This document shows, piece by piece, positions 7,171 to 17,400 of a stretch of DNA of 64,000 nucleotides. A program made the translations under genes and the position numbers. Numbering within the stretch: position 1 is the stretch's first letter; every line of letters begins with the position of its first letter. Source of the stretch: Candidatus Laterigemmans baculatus. Its GTDB lineage: Bacteria > Planctomycetota > Planctomycetia > Pirellulales > Pirellulaceae. The notes below the pieces were generated by a model. That model did no database searches. It was not told the origin of the DNA and worked only from the letters and a program-made list of their open reading frames with translations. The stretch covers positions 155,382 through 219,381 of the forward strand of contig NZ_WRPR01000077.1 of assembly GCF_010367455.1 (NCBI RefSeq), written 5' to 3'.

Positions 7171-9543
7171 TTAGTTCTGGAAGCTAAATTCGGGAGTGTT
7201 CAGCAGCGCCCACATCAAGTCTTCGGTCGCTCGCCGCCGCGAAGCGTCTTCGCCGGCGAACAGTGAGACGCCGAGCTTCCGTTCTTCCTCGTCTGGATAA
7301 CGGGAATACACGAGCAAATACAGCTCGTTGACGATTTCGTCCGGCGAGAGTTCGCTCGCCGCCAAGCGGGCCGCGTTCCCTGCGTCGCTCGTGATCTTGG
7401 CGTGCAGGGCGGGTGAATTCATCAAGTGCAGGACCTGCGTGACGGTCGCATCGGGGCTCCGTTCGCAGGGGGGATCTTGGTTCGGGTTGGGGCGTCCGAA
7501 GGTGTCCAAGAAGACCGAATCGACGCGCGTCGTCCAGAGCTCGTTCGACCGCGACTCGGCGGGCATCGCCGAGAACTGGTCGCGGACGCCGGTGATGTCG
7601 TCGACCGCCCCAGAGAGCACTTCGGCCCGCAACCGCGAGCGATAATGCCGCGAGTAGTTTTGGCGATCGCCCACGTTCTGGGGCGTCGGCAGCGAGCTCA
7701 AGCCGTAGACATGCGAACTGGTGATCAAGCGAATCAGCTGCTTGAGATCGAAGTCAGCCTCTTGAAAACTCTCGGCCAGCGCCTCGAGCAGCGGTTCGTT
7801 GGTGGGAGGATTCGTGGCCCGTAGATCGTCGACCGGTTCGACGATGCCGCGGCCCATCAGGTCGGCCCAGACGCGGTTGACGATCACTTGGGCGAAGTAG
7901 GGATTGTCGCGGGAGGTGATCCACTCGGCGAGCGCGGCCCGCGGGTCTTCGCCCTCTTCGATCACCGGCGGTTCGCCGAACAGCGGTCGCGGAGGAAGGA
8001 CTTCATCGGTCAGCGGGTGTTTGACTTCGCCGCGATTGGAGACGTGGATGATTTCCTCGCTCCCGGAGATCGGCGGCGAGAGTCCGGTTCCCTTGCGACC
8101 GATCCGTGCGAAGTAGGCGGCGAAGCTGTAGAAGTCGTCCTGCCCCCACTTCTCGAACGGGTGGTGGTGGCACTTGGCACACTCGAGCCGCACGCCGAGG
8201 AACAGCTGGCTGACCAGCGTCGTGATCTCTTCGGGGTCGCGGCGATCTCGGTAGAGGACCGTCGCGCCCATGTCAAAGCTACTGCCCTGAGCCGTCAGCA
8301 GGTCGCGGACGAACTCGTCGTAGGGCTTGTTTTTGCGAAAGTTGTCGCGGATCCAATGGTCGTAGTTGAAGACCGCTTTGATGCCCACGCGGTACGGGTT
8401 GGGGCGGAGCAAGTCGGCCCATTTGACCGACCAGTGTTCGGCGTACTCGGGGCGTTCGAGCAGGTGATCGACCACGCGGGCTCGCTTTTCCGGATCGGTG
8501 TCGGCGAGGAACGTGCGGACTTCCTCCGGAGTCGGCAGCCGGCCGATAACGTCCAGGTAAACTCGCCGCAGGTAGGTCGCGTCGTCGCACGGTTCCGAGG
8601 GGATGATGCCGAGCGACTGCAGTTTCTCCCAAACCATCTCGTCGATGAAGTTCCGCCGCGGCAGCTTGGCGAACGTCTCGGGGGCGACCGGCTCCGGCAG
8701 CGGGATTGCGACGTGGCAAGTCGCGATGTGATTCATGTAGCGAGCCATGATCGTGGCTTCGCCGGGTAGCGGCCCCGCTTTGACCACGCCCGCGTCGGTG
8801 ACGTCGATGATCGCCGACTCGCTCGACTGGTAGGTCGTCTGGGCCGTCACGTCGCGGCTGCTGCCGTCGCTGTAGTACGCGGTCAGCTTCAGCGGAAACT
8901 CTTCCTTGACCTTCATGAAATGTTCAGTCGCCGAGATTTCGATCCGCTCCATCACCGGCTCGTTCGGCAGCCGCCGCGGGAGTCCCTGGGCAATCCAGCG
9001 GCGCAGGACTTCGTAGCCCTCATCGGCCGGATCGAGTTTGACACCGCCGCCGTGAGGGACTTGGCCGGTTCCCTTGAGCAGCAGCAGACTCATCTCGGGG
9101 ACGGCGGGAAAGACGCGGCGCCCCCGCGCGTTGTGGACCAGCGCGTCGTAGTCGAAGTCGGAATCGAAACCCCACAGCGAAAGCTGAAAGCCGTTCTGGC
9201 CCCGCTGCTTGCCGTGACAGGCACCCTGGTTGCAGCCGTGGGCGGTCAGGATCGGCTGCACGTCCAGCTCGAAACTGACCAGGGACTCGGGATCCGCTGC
9301 GGCTTCCGAAGCGGCTGGCGATTCCGAAGGGGCTGCGGCTTCCGAAGTGGCTGCGGCTTCCGAAGTGGCTGCGGCTTCCCCGGTAGCGGTTTCCCCGGTA
9401 GCGGCGGGCTGCGTTTCCGCGGCCGACGCGTGCCGTTGTTCGAGGCCCCCCAGCGAGCAGACGCCGATCGAGCAGACGGCCAGCAAGCACGAGAAGACCC
9501 AAACGGGCGACAAAACCCAGGAGGGTGGGGCGGGGCGGGGCAT
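7171..9543 (-). CDS. DUF1549/DUF1553 protein with Ig-like domain and atypical heme site (pair 1)
   Basis: About 790 residues if started at MPRPAPPSW, which puts a hydrophobic signal (VWVFSCLLAVCSIGVCSLGG) at the N-terminus; a longer start at 9642 adds a stretch with no signal character. A low-complexity run (AAATSE units, tandem at about 9295-9385) is followed by the N-terminal cytochrome-like domain with CNQGACH, i.e. C-x4-CH rather than C-x2-CH, then a Big2/Ig-like domain (SDGSSRDVT), DUF1549 with a CAKCHHHP motif, and DUF1553 (ITSRDNPYFAQVIVNRVWADLMGRGIVEP region). Expected periplasmic, probably working with the DUF1501 protein made from the next gene. The electron-transfer role is inferred from the CxxCH motifs. 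Confidence 0.88.
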   Translation of the reverse strand: MPRPAPPSWVLSPVWVFSCLLAVCSIGVCSLGGLEQRHASAAETQPAATGETATGEAAATSEAAATSEAAAPSESPAASEAAADPESLVSFELDVQPILTAHGCNQGACHGKQRGQNGFQLSLWGFDSDFDYDALVHNARGRRVFPAVPEMSLLLLKGTGQVPHGGGVKLDPADEGYEVLRRWIAQGLPRRLPNEPVMERIEISATEHFMKVKEEFPLKLTAYYSDGSSRDVTAQTTYQSSESAIIDVTDAGVVKAGPLPGEATIMARYMNHIATCHVAIPLPEPVAPETFAKLPRRNFIDEMVWEKLQSLGIIPSEPCDDATYLRRVYLDVIGRLPTPEEVRTFLADTDPEKRARVVDHLLERPEYAEHWSVKWADLLRPNPYRVGIKAVFNYDHWIRDNFRKNKPYDEFVRDLLTAQGSSFDMGATVLYRDRRDPEEITTLVSQLFLGVRLECAKCHHHPFEKWGQDDFYSFAAYFARIGRKGTGLSPPISGSEEIIHVSNRGEVKHPLTDEVLPPRPLFGEPPVIEEGEDPRAALAEWITSRDNPYFAQVIVNRVWADLMGRGIVEPVDDLRATNPPTNEPLLEALAESFQEADFDLKQLIRLITSSHVYGLSSLPTPQNVGDRQNYSRHYRSRLRAEVLSGAVDDITGVRDQFSAMPAESRSNELWTTRVDSVFLDTFGRPNPNQDPPCERSPDATVTQVLHLMNSPALHAKITSDAGNAARLAASELSPDEIVNELYLLVYSRYPDEEERKLGVSLFAGEDASRRRATEDLMWALLNTPEFSFQN

Positions 9544-9642
9544 GGCTTGGCAGGACGTTGGGGAGGCGGGACCGATGTCAACCACCAAGGGGACATACGG
9601 CGGGTTATCGCCATGATAAAGGGCTGAACCAAGCAAAAGCAA

Positions 9643-10521
9643 CTATTTTGCTCCCGAATTTCCCTCCCCCTGCTGCTCCCACAACCAGCCGACCGCCTCG
9701 CGAATCGCCGGACGGTCGGCTTCGCTGAGCGGCGTATCGTGCTCGGCCCCAGCCAGCTGGACCGTTCGCTGCGGCCCGGGGTGGGCATCGCGAATGTGCT
9801 GCTGGAGACTCGGGGGGACGAGCGTGTCGGCGCCCGACTCGATGAACACGATCGGCGCAAAGACGCCCGTCGCCGTCGCCACGGCATCCATCTCGTGCGG
9901 GATCCCCGAGGCGACCCAGTTGCCGCCGCCGACCAGGTTCCACCAGCCGCCGCGGAGGCGGACCAAGTCGACCAGCGGTGGGGGATTGCGGAGCACCAGT
10001 CCGTCGACGCGGCGGCTGGCCGCCACGTGCAGCGCGGTCGCCGAGCCGAGGCTGTTGCCGCACAGCCAGACGACCGTTCGCTGGTCGCGACGGCGGGCCG
10101 CGACCCAATCGAAAAAGTGGACCGCAGCGGCAGCCACGGCCGCCAGCGACGCGCGGCCGGTCGACCGTCCGTAGCCCGGCGGATTGCACGTCCAGACTTC
10201 CGCCGTCCGGTGGCCGAGCAGCGAAGCGGGAAACAGCGTCGAACGCTCCGCCCGACCCGCCGTGCCCGGCAGTTTGAGGATCAGCAGCTCCGGCGGCTCG
10301 CTCGACTCCACGGGAAATGCCCGCGAGCCCTCGGCCCGTGAGTCGCCGCGTGGGAGCTCGCTGCCGGGGCACTGCCGCGCGGCAAAGCACTCGAGCGTCC
10401 CGGCGGGAACCACGCCCGTGGCGGCGAGCGGAATGGCGCAGGCCTGCAGCCCGCTCGCTTCGATCGCATGCCGCGAGGGTCGCAGGATCAAGCGGTTGGC
10501 TAGCCAGTGCTGCAGACGCAT
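9643..10521 (-). CDS. Alpha/beta hydrolase
   Basis: 292 residues, starting two bases after the metG stop. An alpha/beta-hydrolase fold is shown by the nucleophile elbow GNSLG (Ser157) after a hydrophobic strand, an acid candidate Asp232 in ESGADTLVPP and a histidine His261 in GAEHDTP. GYGRS around 117 matches the conserved PGYGxS segment before the elbow. There is no signal peptide, so it is probably cytoplasmic. The substrate cannot be told from sequence. Tight spacing suggests co-transcription with metG; the DUF1549 gene follows about 100 bases later and may be read through. Confidence 0.8.
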   Translation of the reverse strand: MRLQHWLANRLILRPSRHAIEASGLQACAIPLAATGVVPAGTLECFAARQCPGSELPRGDSRAEGSRAFPVESSEPPELLILKLPGTAGRAERSTLFPASLLGHRTAEVWTCNPPGYGRSTGRASLAAVAAAAVHFFDWVAARRRDQRTVVWLCGNSLGSATALHVAASRRVDGLVLRNPPPLVDLVRLRGGWWNLVGGGNWVASGIPHEMDAVATATGVFAPIVFIESGADTLVPPSLQQHIRDAHPGPQRTVQLAGAEHDTPLSEADRPAIREAVGWLWEQQGEGNSGAK

Positions 10522-10523
10522 CG

Positions 10524-12584
10524 TCAGTGCACGCGCTGGCCGGGCTGGGCCCCTTCGTCGACGGTGATCACGAACACGTCGGGCCCGCCGGGGCCGGCCG
10601 CTGCGACCATCCCCTCGCTGAGCCCGAACTTCATCTGCCGCGGCTTGAGGTTGGCGACCATCACGACCAGCCGGCCGACGAGCTGGTCGGGCTCGTACGC
10701 CGCCTTGATTCCCGCGAACACTTGGCGACGCTCTTCGCCGCCGAGGCTGAGCGTCAGCTTGAGCAGCTTTCGCGCTTCCGGCACCTGTTCGGCGGCCACG
10801 ACGCGGGCGATCCGCAAATCGACTTTGGCAAAATCGTCGATCGTGATCTCTTCGGCGAGCGGTTCGTCGGCGAGTGGTTGCCCGCTGTCGTTCCAGCGGT
10901 CCTCGGCAGTCCCAGCGTCGGGCGTGTCGGCTTGCGATGCGGCCGCTTGGTCGCGGTTCTCGTCAATCATCTTCTGCAGGTCCTCGGGTTTGACTCGGGT
11001 CAGCATGTGGGTGAATTTCTGTACGCTCCGGCCCGTCAGCGGCTGTTGGCTCTGCGCCCAGCGGGTGATCGGATCGCCGAGCAACTCGCCGCACCGCTCG
11101 GCCAACCGCGGCAGGACCGGGCTGAGATAGACGCAGAGCTGGCGGAACAGGTTGAGCCCGATCGTACAGACGTCGCGAAGTTCCGCCTCCCGGGCGGGGT
11201 CTTTTTTCAGGACCCACGGTTGGGCGTGTTCGATAAACGGATTTGCCGCGTCGGCCAGCTCCATGATCAGCCGCATCGCCCGCGAATAATCGCACGCCTC
11301 ATAGGCCGCGGCGATCCGCTCACCCGCGGCTGCCGCGTTAGCGAACAATCCGCCATCGTCGGGATAGGTTTCCGACAGCCCCAGGGCGTGCGCGAACTTG
11401 GCGGTGCGGCTGGCCAGGTTGACGACCTTGCCGACCAAGTCCGAGTTGACCTTGTCGGCGAACTCGTCGATTCCCAGGTCGAGGTCCTCGACGCGAGGCG
11501 TCAACTTGGTGGCGTAGAAGTAACGCAGGTACGACGGGTCGAGATGCTCGAGATACTTTTCAGCCGTAATCAGCGTGCCAATCGACTTGCTCATCTTCTG
11601 GCCGCCGACGTTCAAGAATCCGTGGATCCGGACTTTGGTCGGCAGGCTGTAGCCGGCGGTTTTGAGCATCCCCGGCCAGAACAGGGTGTGAAAGTAGGTG
11701 ATGTCCTTGCCGATGAAGTGATGGATTTCAGTCGCGTCGCTCTGCCACCAATCGGCCAGCTGTTCACCGTGGGCGGCGCACCACTGGGCCGTGCTGGCGA
11801 TGTAGCCGATCGGGGCGTCGAACCACACGTACCAGTAATTGCCCGGCGAGTCGGGAATCTCGAAACCAAAGTAGGGAGCCGGCCGGCTGATGTCCCAGTC
11901 CCGCAGCTCGTCCGAGAGGAAGTGCCCTTTGAGGTAGTTGGCCGTCTCGCTCTGCAGGGCTCCGCTGTTCTCGACCCACTCGCTCAAAAAATCGTGCAGC
12001 TGTTGGAGCTGGACGAACAAGTGTTTGGCCGAACGCAGCTCGGGCGTCGCGCCGCTGAGCGTGCTCTGCGGGTCGATCAGCTCGCTCGGGCTGTAGGTCT
12101 GGCCGCAGGCGGAGCAGTTGTCGCCGGGCTGGTTGGGAGATTTGCATTTCGGGCAGGTGCCGCGGACGAAGCGATCGGCCAAAAAGGTCTGGGCGACCGG
12201 GTCGAAGAGCTGCTCGACGTCGCGCTCGACGATCAGCCCTGCGCCGCGGAGGGCTTGCCAGAATTGACCGCACAGCTCGCGGTTCTCCGCCGCGTTGGTG
12301 CTGCCGTAGTTGTCGAACTCGATGTCAAAGCCAGCGAAATCGCGCTCGTGAGCGGCCTGCATCGCGGCGATCAGCTCTTCCTCGCTGCGCCCCTCGTTGC
12401 GGGCTCGGATCATGATCGCCGTGCCATGCGTGTCGTCGGCACAGACGTAGACGCAGCGGTTGCCGATCAGCTTTTGAAACCGGACCCAGATGTCGGTCTG
12501 GATGTACTCGACCAAGTGGCCGATGTGGATCGGCCCGTTGGCGTAGGGCAGGGCGCTGGTGACAAGGATGCGGCGAGCGGTCAT
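10524..12584 (-). CDS. metG: Methionine-tRNA ligase
   Basis: 686 residues; charges tRNA-Met in the cytoplasm. The class I signature HIGH is seen in [15 protein letters not shown] near residue 20, and KMSKS in [12 protein letters not shown] near residue 335. The connective domain holds a zinc knot (CPKC with CSACG). [11 protein letters not shown] and the anticodon-binding helical domain follow. The C-terminus (about 580-686) is a Trbp111/EMAP-like tRNA-binding domain ([27 protein letters not shown]) as in dimeric bacterial MetRS, after an acidic linker. Start ATG gives [17 protein letters not shown], the usual N-terminus. It leads a minus-strand transcript with the alpha/beta hydrolase; a divergent gene starts 371 bases upstream. 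Confidence 0.97.
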   Translation of the reverse strand: MTARRILVTSALPYANGPIHIGHLVEYIQTDIWVRFQKLIGNRCVYVCADDTHGTAIMIRARNEGRSEEELIAAMQAAHERDFAGFDIEFDNYGSTNAAENRELCGQFWQALRGAGLIVERDVEQLFDPVAQTFLADRFVRGTCPKCKSPNQPGDNCSACGQTYSPSELIDPQSTLSGATPELRSAKHLFVQLQQLHDFLSEWVENSGALQSETANYLKGHFLSDELRDWDISRPAPYFGFEIPDSPGNYWYVWFDAPIGYIASTAQWCAAHGEQLADWWQSDATEIHHFIGKDITYFHTLFWPGMLKTAGYSLPTKVRIHGFLNVGGQKMSKSIGTLITAEKYLEHLDPSYLRYFYATKLTPRVEDLDLGIDEFADKVNSDLVGKVVNLASRTAKFAHALGLSETYPDDGGLFANAAAAGERIAAAYEACDYSRAMRLIMELADAANPFIEHAQPWVLKKDPAREAELRDVCTIGLNLFRQLCVYLSPVLPRLAERCGELLGDPITRWAQSQQPLTGRSVQKFTHMLTRVKPEDLQKMIDENRDQAAASQADTPDAGTAEDRWNDSGQPLADEPLAEEITIDDFAKVDLRIARVVAAEQVPEARKLLKLTLSLGGEERRQVFAGIKAAYEPDQLVGRLVVMVANLKPRQMKFGLSEGMVAAAGPGGPDVFVITVDEGAQPGQRVH

Positions 12585-12761
12585 CGGATTCAGGATCGGA
12601 GGAAAGCGGTCGGCGACATTGTAGGAAAGTGAGCGGCCGGGTCAGCAGGGTGCTCAGCAGCAGACCAACATTCGTCGTCCGCAGCGAGCCGGATCTTGAA
12701 GGAAAATCGAAAAAATCCGCCTCGGCAAGGCGGTGCAAAAAGCTCCCCGTGGGCAACGCTT

Positions 12762-12776
12762 TAGCATCGAATGCTA
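12762..12776. promoter_or_regulatory. Perfect palindrome TAGCAT-CGA-ATGCTA
   Basis: A 6-base inverted repeat with a 3-base spacer in the metG/thioredoxin-protease divergent space. It may be an operator or a small hairpin; only one copy was seen, so function is open. Confidence 0.3.
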
Positions 12777-12887
12777 TCAATTTCGTCCCGGTTTTCCCGG
12801 GAAATTGCCGCGGCGTTGACCTTGCCCGGCTTGCCGATCCTCGGCACTATCCCGCCTCGCCCCGCGGGCATGGAAGCTCGCAATGCC

Positions 12888-12919
12888 AAGAGGCTTCACA
12901 CGGATGTGAAATGCCTCTT
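12888..12919 (+). other. Leader hairpin upstream of the thioredoxin-protease gene
   Basis: AAGAGGCTTCAC pairs with GTGAA-AT-GCCTCTT (12 pairs with a 2-base bulge, 6-base loop). It ends 36 bases before the ATG at 12956 and ahead of a strong purine-rich ribosome-binding site. No U-run follows, so it is more likely an RNA leader structure than an intrinsic terminator. Confidence 0.4.
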
Positions 12920-12955
12920 GTGCAAGGGGGCACCCGCAGTCCAGGGAGGGACGAC

Positions 12956-14317
12956 ATGCTGCATTCCTTTGGTGTCCTCTTGTTAGCCGTCGCGGGGCTC
13001 GGTGAAGCCGAAGTCGGAGTCACCACCAACGACGCCGTGCTGGTCGAGTTCTCCTCCAAGCAGTGCAGCTTCTGCGAACAGATGAAGCCGGTCGTGGCCG
13101 AGCTCAAGGCCGAGGGCGTGCCGGTCCGGCATGTCGATGTCGACCTCGAATCGGAGATGGCGGTTCGCTACGGCATTCGTCAGCTGCCGACCTTCGTCGT
13201 AATCTCCGGCGGCAAGGAAAGTGGTCGCTTGGTCGGAATGCAGCCGACCGAGGTCCTCCGCCGGACCCTGGCCGCCAGCGCCCAGACGCGGATGACGCCC
13301 ACCGGCGCCCAACTCTCCCGCCAAGCCGCCAACCTGCCCCCCAGCGTTCCGCAGACCCGCCTGCAGCCGGCTGCCAATGTGCCCGCTGCCAACGTGCCCG
13401 CTGCCAACGCCGCCCCTCAGGCCACTGGCAACCCTCAAGCGACTCCGAGCGACTCGCTCGCCGCGGCGGTGGCTCGAGCGGAAGCGGCGACCGTGCGGCT
13501 GCGGGTCTTTGAAGACGTCGGCTACGGCGTCGGCACCGGAACGATCATCGACGCCCACGGGGGCGAAATGTTGGTCCTGACCTGCGGGCATTTGTTCCGC
13601 GAATCGAAAGGGGCCGGACGGATTGAGGTCGACGTCTACCACCAAGGCCAAGTGCACACCGTTCCCGGCCAGCTCGTCGACTACAACGCCGACGATCGAG
13701 ACATCGCGCTGGTGGCGATCGAGTTCAATCAGCCGATCCAACCGGTGCCGGTGCTGCTCGAGAGCGAGCAGCCTCGCAGCGGCCAGTCGGTATTCAGCTT
13801 CGGATGTGACCGCGGGGCCGACCCGAGCCGCCGTGACACACGGATCACCGGGATCAACAAATACAACCAGCACCTCAAACTCTCGAACGTCGAAATCTCG
13901 GGGGCTCCGATCGACGGGCGGAGCGGTGGTGGACTGTTCGATGACCGCGGCCGCTTGATCGGCGTCTGCAACGCGGCCGACTACGACGACGACATCGGCA
14001 TCTACGCCGGTCCGGGCGAAGTCTACTGGCAGCTCTCCCGCGTGCGGCTGGAGCATTTGTTCCGGGGCGGTCCGCACAGCCCTGGTGGCGACGGCAATGC
14101 GGCCGCGGCCATCGCAGCGGCTCCCCAGCAGGCAGCTCCCAATCAGGCGGTCATCCAGCCGGTGTCGGCCACCGCCGATCAGCGGCTCGGCGGGGGCGAT
14201 GATCGCGAAGTCATCGTGATCGTCCGCGACCGCAAGAACCCCGACCGCAACGCTCAGGTTGTGACGTTCGACACCCCGCCGCCGGGACTGCTGCAAATGC
14301 TCCCCAGCGGGCAGTAG
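12956..14317 (+). CDS. Thioredoxin-fold domain fused to a trypsin-like serine protease
   Basis: 453 residues. The start is fixed by AGGGAGGG placed 6 bases before the ATG. Residues 1-15 are hydrophobic (MLHSFGVLLLAVAGLG), a probable export signal. A thioredoxin-like domain follows (about 20-105) with CSFC (Cys37/Cys40) and the conserved cis-Pro segment QLPTFVV. After a Pro/Ala-rich linker with AANVP repeats comes an S1-type protease domain (about 175-355): His212 in LTCGHLF, Asp249 in DDRDIALVAIE, and Ser323 in GRSGGGLF. The C-terminal tail is Ala/Gln-rich and ends QMLPSGQ. The fusion suggests a secreted redox-plus-protease quality-control factor (inference). It is transcribed alone. Confidence 0.85.
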   Translation: MLHSFGVLLLAVAGLGEAEVGVTTNDAVLVEFSSKQCSFCEQMKPVVAELKAEGVPVRHVDVDLESEMAVRYGIRQLPTFVVISGGKESGRLVGMQPTEVLRRTLAASAQTRMTPTGAQLSRQAANLPPSVPQTRLQPAANVPAANVPAANAAPQATGNPQATPSDSLAAAVARAEAATVRLRVFEDVGYGVGTGTIIDAHGGEMLVLTCGHLFRESKGAGRIEVDVYHQGQVHTVPGQLVDYNADDRDIALVAIEFNQPIQPVPVLLESEQPRSGQSVFSFGCDRGADPSRRDTRITGINKYNQHLKLSNVEISGAPIDGRSGGGLFDDRGRLIGVCNAADYDDDIGIYAGPGEVYWQLSRVRLEHLFRGGPHSPGGDGNAAAAIAAAPQQAAPNQAVIQPVSATADQRLGGGDDREVIVIVRDRKNPDRNAQVVTFDTPPPGLLQMLPSGQ

Positions 14318-14341
14318 GGGCAGCAGGTTTTACTGATCGTC

Positions 14342-14414
14342 ATCAGCCGCCGGGCGCTAGCCCCCGGTTCCTGCAGACGCGGTAGGAACCGGACGCTAGC
14401 GCGTGGCGGCTGAT
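14342..14414. repeat. GCTA-hairpin repeat pair (beta arm then inverted alpha arm)
   Basis: Left arm: CAGCCGCCGGGCGCTAGCCC then CCGGTTC (beta form, stem GGGC/GCCC). Right arm is the inverted alpha form (stem ACGC/GCGT). Together they form a long imperfect hairpin between two convergent genes, where a terminator function is plausible. Confidence 0.85.
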
Positions 14415-14438
14415 TATGCGAGTACTAGGTACTGGACC

Positions 14439-17400
14439 TCACGTCTTGGCGAGCTTCGGGTGGCTGAGCAGCTTTCGCAGGGTTTGGATGCTGACCGGTT
14501 TAACCAGATGTTCGTCGAAGCCTGCCTCCTTCGACCGGCGACGATCCTCCTCTTGGCCGTAGCCGGTCAGAGCGGCCAGCAGCGTGTGCTCGAACTGGGG
14601 CTGCTGGCGGAGGTTCCAGGCGACGGTCAGGCCATCCATCTTGGGTAGCCCGATGTCGAGCAGGATCAGCTCGGGATCAAACTGTTCGGCCACGGTGAGC
14701 GTCGAAGGCCCATCGTGCGCCATGGCGATCTCGTGCGGCCCGAGTCGCTTCAGGAGTGCTGCGAGCATTTTCGCAGCCCCCACGTTGTCGTCGACGACCA
14801 AGATCCGTCGCCCCTGCGACTGCAGCGGAGCTTCGGTGGTCTCTTGAGGAATCTGTTTCGCCTCGATCGTGGGCAGCGAGACCTCAAAGCGGCTCCCGCG
14901 TCCGGGGCCCTCGCTGGCGACGCTGACTTTGCCTTGGTGCATCTCGACCAGGTTGCGGACCAGGGTCAGTCCGATCCCGAGCCCGCCTTGCGCGCGATCG
15001 AGGGACCGCGCCGACTGGGTGAACAAGTCGAAAATGTTGGGGAGCAGATCGGGTTCGATTCCGATCCCCTCGTCCTGCACCTCGACCAGTGCCCGCCCGT
15101 CGCGGTGGGTGGTGGTCAGCAGAATCTGGCCGCCGCGGTCCATGTATTTCGAGGCGTTGTTGAGGAGGTTCTCGACGACTTGGACCAGGCGGACCGGATC
15201 GGCGTCGAGCCACAGCGGTTCGTCGTGGAGCCGCACAACGAGTTCCTGCTGGCGGCTGGCTAGAGTCGGTCCGAGGGCGTCGACCGAACGTTTGATGATC
15301 GTCGCGAGCTCGACCGGCTCGCGCCGCAGCTCGATGCGTCCACGGATGATTCGCGACACGTCGAGCAGGTCATCGACCAGCCGTACCAGGTGCCCGACTT
15401 GCTCCTGCATCAGATGCACGGTTTCCGACTGCGGGAGTTCTTGCATCGCGAGGATGTCGAGACCGCTGCGAATCGGCGCCAGCGGATTGCGAAGCTCGTG
15501 GGCGAGCATGGCGAGGAACTCGTCCTTGCGGCGGTCGGCTTCGCGGAGCGCCGCGTAGAGCCGCGCGTTCTCGATCGCGACCGCCGCGCGGCGACCAAGC
15601 TCCTCGGCCAGCGCCAGGTCGTGCGGTTCGTAGTGCCGCTTCGATTCGGCGTAGGCGAACGACAGCACGCCGGTCGTCGTGTTGCGGATCTGCAGCGGCA
15701 CGCACATCACCGAGCCGAGTCCGAGGCGGCGGAGCAACCGCAGATGGGGGTCGTGCCGAGCCGCCTCGATCCATTCCGGAGCGGCCAAGTCGGCAATCCA
15801 TTCGCTTTGGCCGCTGCGGAGCACCGAGTACCCGCCGCGGGGCGCTTCGGGGTCGAGCGGGAAACGGCGGGTGAGTTCGCTCGCCAAGCGGACTTTGGCC
15901 GGATCGGCATGGACCACCGCCAAGCGGCGGAGGGCGCCGTCGGCATCAATCAGGTCGACCGCGCACCAGTCGGCAAAGGCGGGGACCGCCAGCCCGGCGA
16001 CCCGCTGCAGGGTGCTTTCGTAATCGACGATCGCCGCCAAGCTGGTGCTGGCATCGGCGAGGAACCGGATCGCGTCCTCGCTCTGCTTCCGCTGCGTCGC
16101 GTCTTCGGTGATGCCCGCGACGCGGTAGATCTTGCCCGACTCGTCCTCGATCGGGAACGCGCGATCCCACATCCAGCGGATCGTGCCATCGGGGCGGACC
16201 AGGCGATACTCGAGCGATGACTGTTCGCCGCGGATGTACCGCTGTTGGTTTGCCAGGAATCGGGCCTGGTCGTCCGGGTGCACCGCCTCGAGGAAGAATC
16301 GCGGATCGGCGTACAACCGCTCGCGGCTGCGCCCGGAGATCGACTCGTACGCCGGGCTGATGTACAGCATCCGCGGAGCGTGGGGGTCGAGCATCCAGAA
16401 CACGTCGTCGATCTGTTCGGCCAACTGCCGAAACCGCTGCTCCGATTCCTGCGTCCGCTTGTACAGCCGCGCATTGTCGATCGCCGTGGCGGCTTGCGTC
16501 GCGATGCCCGCCAGGATCCGCTCGTGCCGCTCGGCGAACATCCCCGGGCGGCTGTGGCAGAGGAACAGGCTGCCGACGGCACCCCCGCGGCGGGAGATGA
16601 CCGGGACCGCCAGGTAGCTGCGAACCAGCGGATGGGGCGCGGCGGTGGCGTCCTCGAGCCGCACGACCGAGGAGCTCTGCAGCGTGCTGTGGATCAGCTC
16701 GGCGTTGCGGGGATCCTGGAGGAACCGAGTCAGCGGTTCGGCGGCGGTCCCGGCTCGGGCCGCCTCGAACGAAGGCTCCTCGCGCTCGTTCTCCACCTCG
16801 TAGAAAAAGACCCCCGCTTCGCTCCCGGTGACGTGCAGCCCCTCTTCGATCACGATCTGGACGATGCTCTCCAGATCGAGTTCGGCGGCCAGCAGGTGGC
16901 CGACGCGGTTGAGCGTTTCGGCCACCAGCGTCTGTTCGCGGAGTCCGGCTTCGGCTCGCTTTCGCTCCAGGTACTGGCCGACCTGCCCAGCCACCGTGGC
17001 CATCATCTCCAGCAGGTCTTCATCCGGTTTGCGGATCTGCTGGTTGAAGAACTCAAACACTCCCAGGCATCGCTGGCTGACGATGATCGGGACGGCGAAG
17101 GCGCTGTGCAGCCCTTCGTGGGTGGCCCACTGGGCGCGGGGGAAGTCGGCTTCGTGACGGACTTCCCGCACCCAGGTCGAGCCGCCGCTGGCCCACACGC
17201 GGCCCGGCAAGCCGCGATCGTAGGCGAACGTCTGCTCGCGGCTGCGGGCTTCGAATTCGACCAGCGGCAGCCCCTCGCGATGCCAACTCTGCTGGCACCG
17301 CAGCGCGTTTGTTTCGCGGTCGACGACCCAGAAGAACCCAATATCCCAGTGCAACCCATCACAGACCGCGTGCAGGACCGCGGTCACCGCTTCGTCGATC

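Larger units (their letters stand above)
12585..12955. other. Divergent intergenic region between metG and the thioredoxin-protease gene
   Basis: No gene is supported. The plus-strand frame that continues the downstream protein upstream has no domain and a better start with a strong ribosome-binding site exists at 12956. The region holds a perfect 6-3-6 palindrome (12762-12776), a small CCCGG/CCGGG hairpin near 12800 and a longer hairpin at 12888-12919. Promoters for both flanking genes must lie here, but I cannot place them confidently. Confidence 0.6.

Noticed and set aside
4123..7187. Long plus-strand frames (578 and 490 codons) opposite the PPC and DUF1501 genes
   Set aside because: Low-complexity translations without domains; both minus-strand genes are firm by motifs.
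10317..12632. Plus-strand open frame of 771 codons opposite metG and the hydrolase
   Set aside because: metG has its HIGH and KMSKS motifs on the minus strand; the plus frame is a codon-bias shadow crossing two genes.
12629..12955. N-terminal extension of the thioredoxin-protease
   Set aside because: No domain, no signal peptide and a strong ribosome-binding site at 12943-12950 favours the ATG at 12956.
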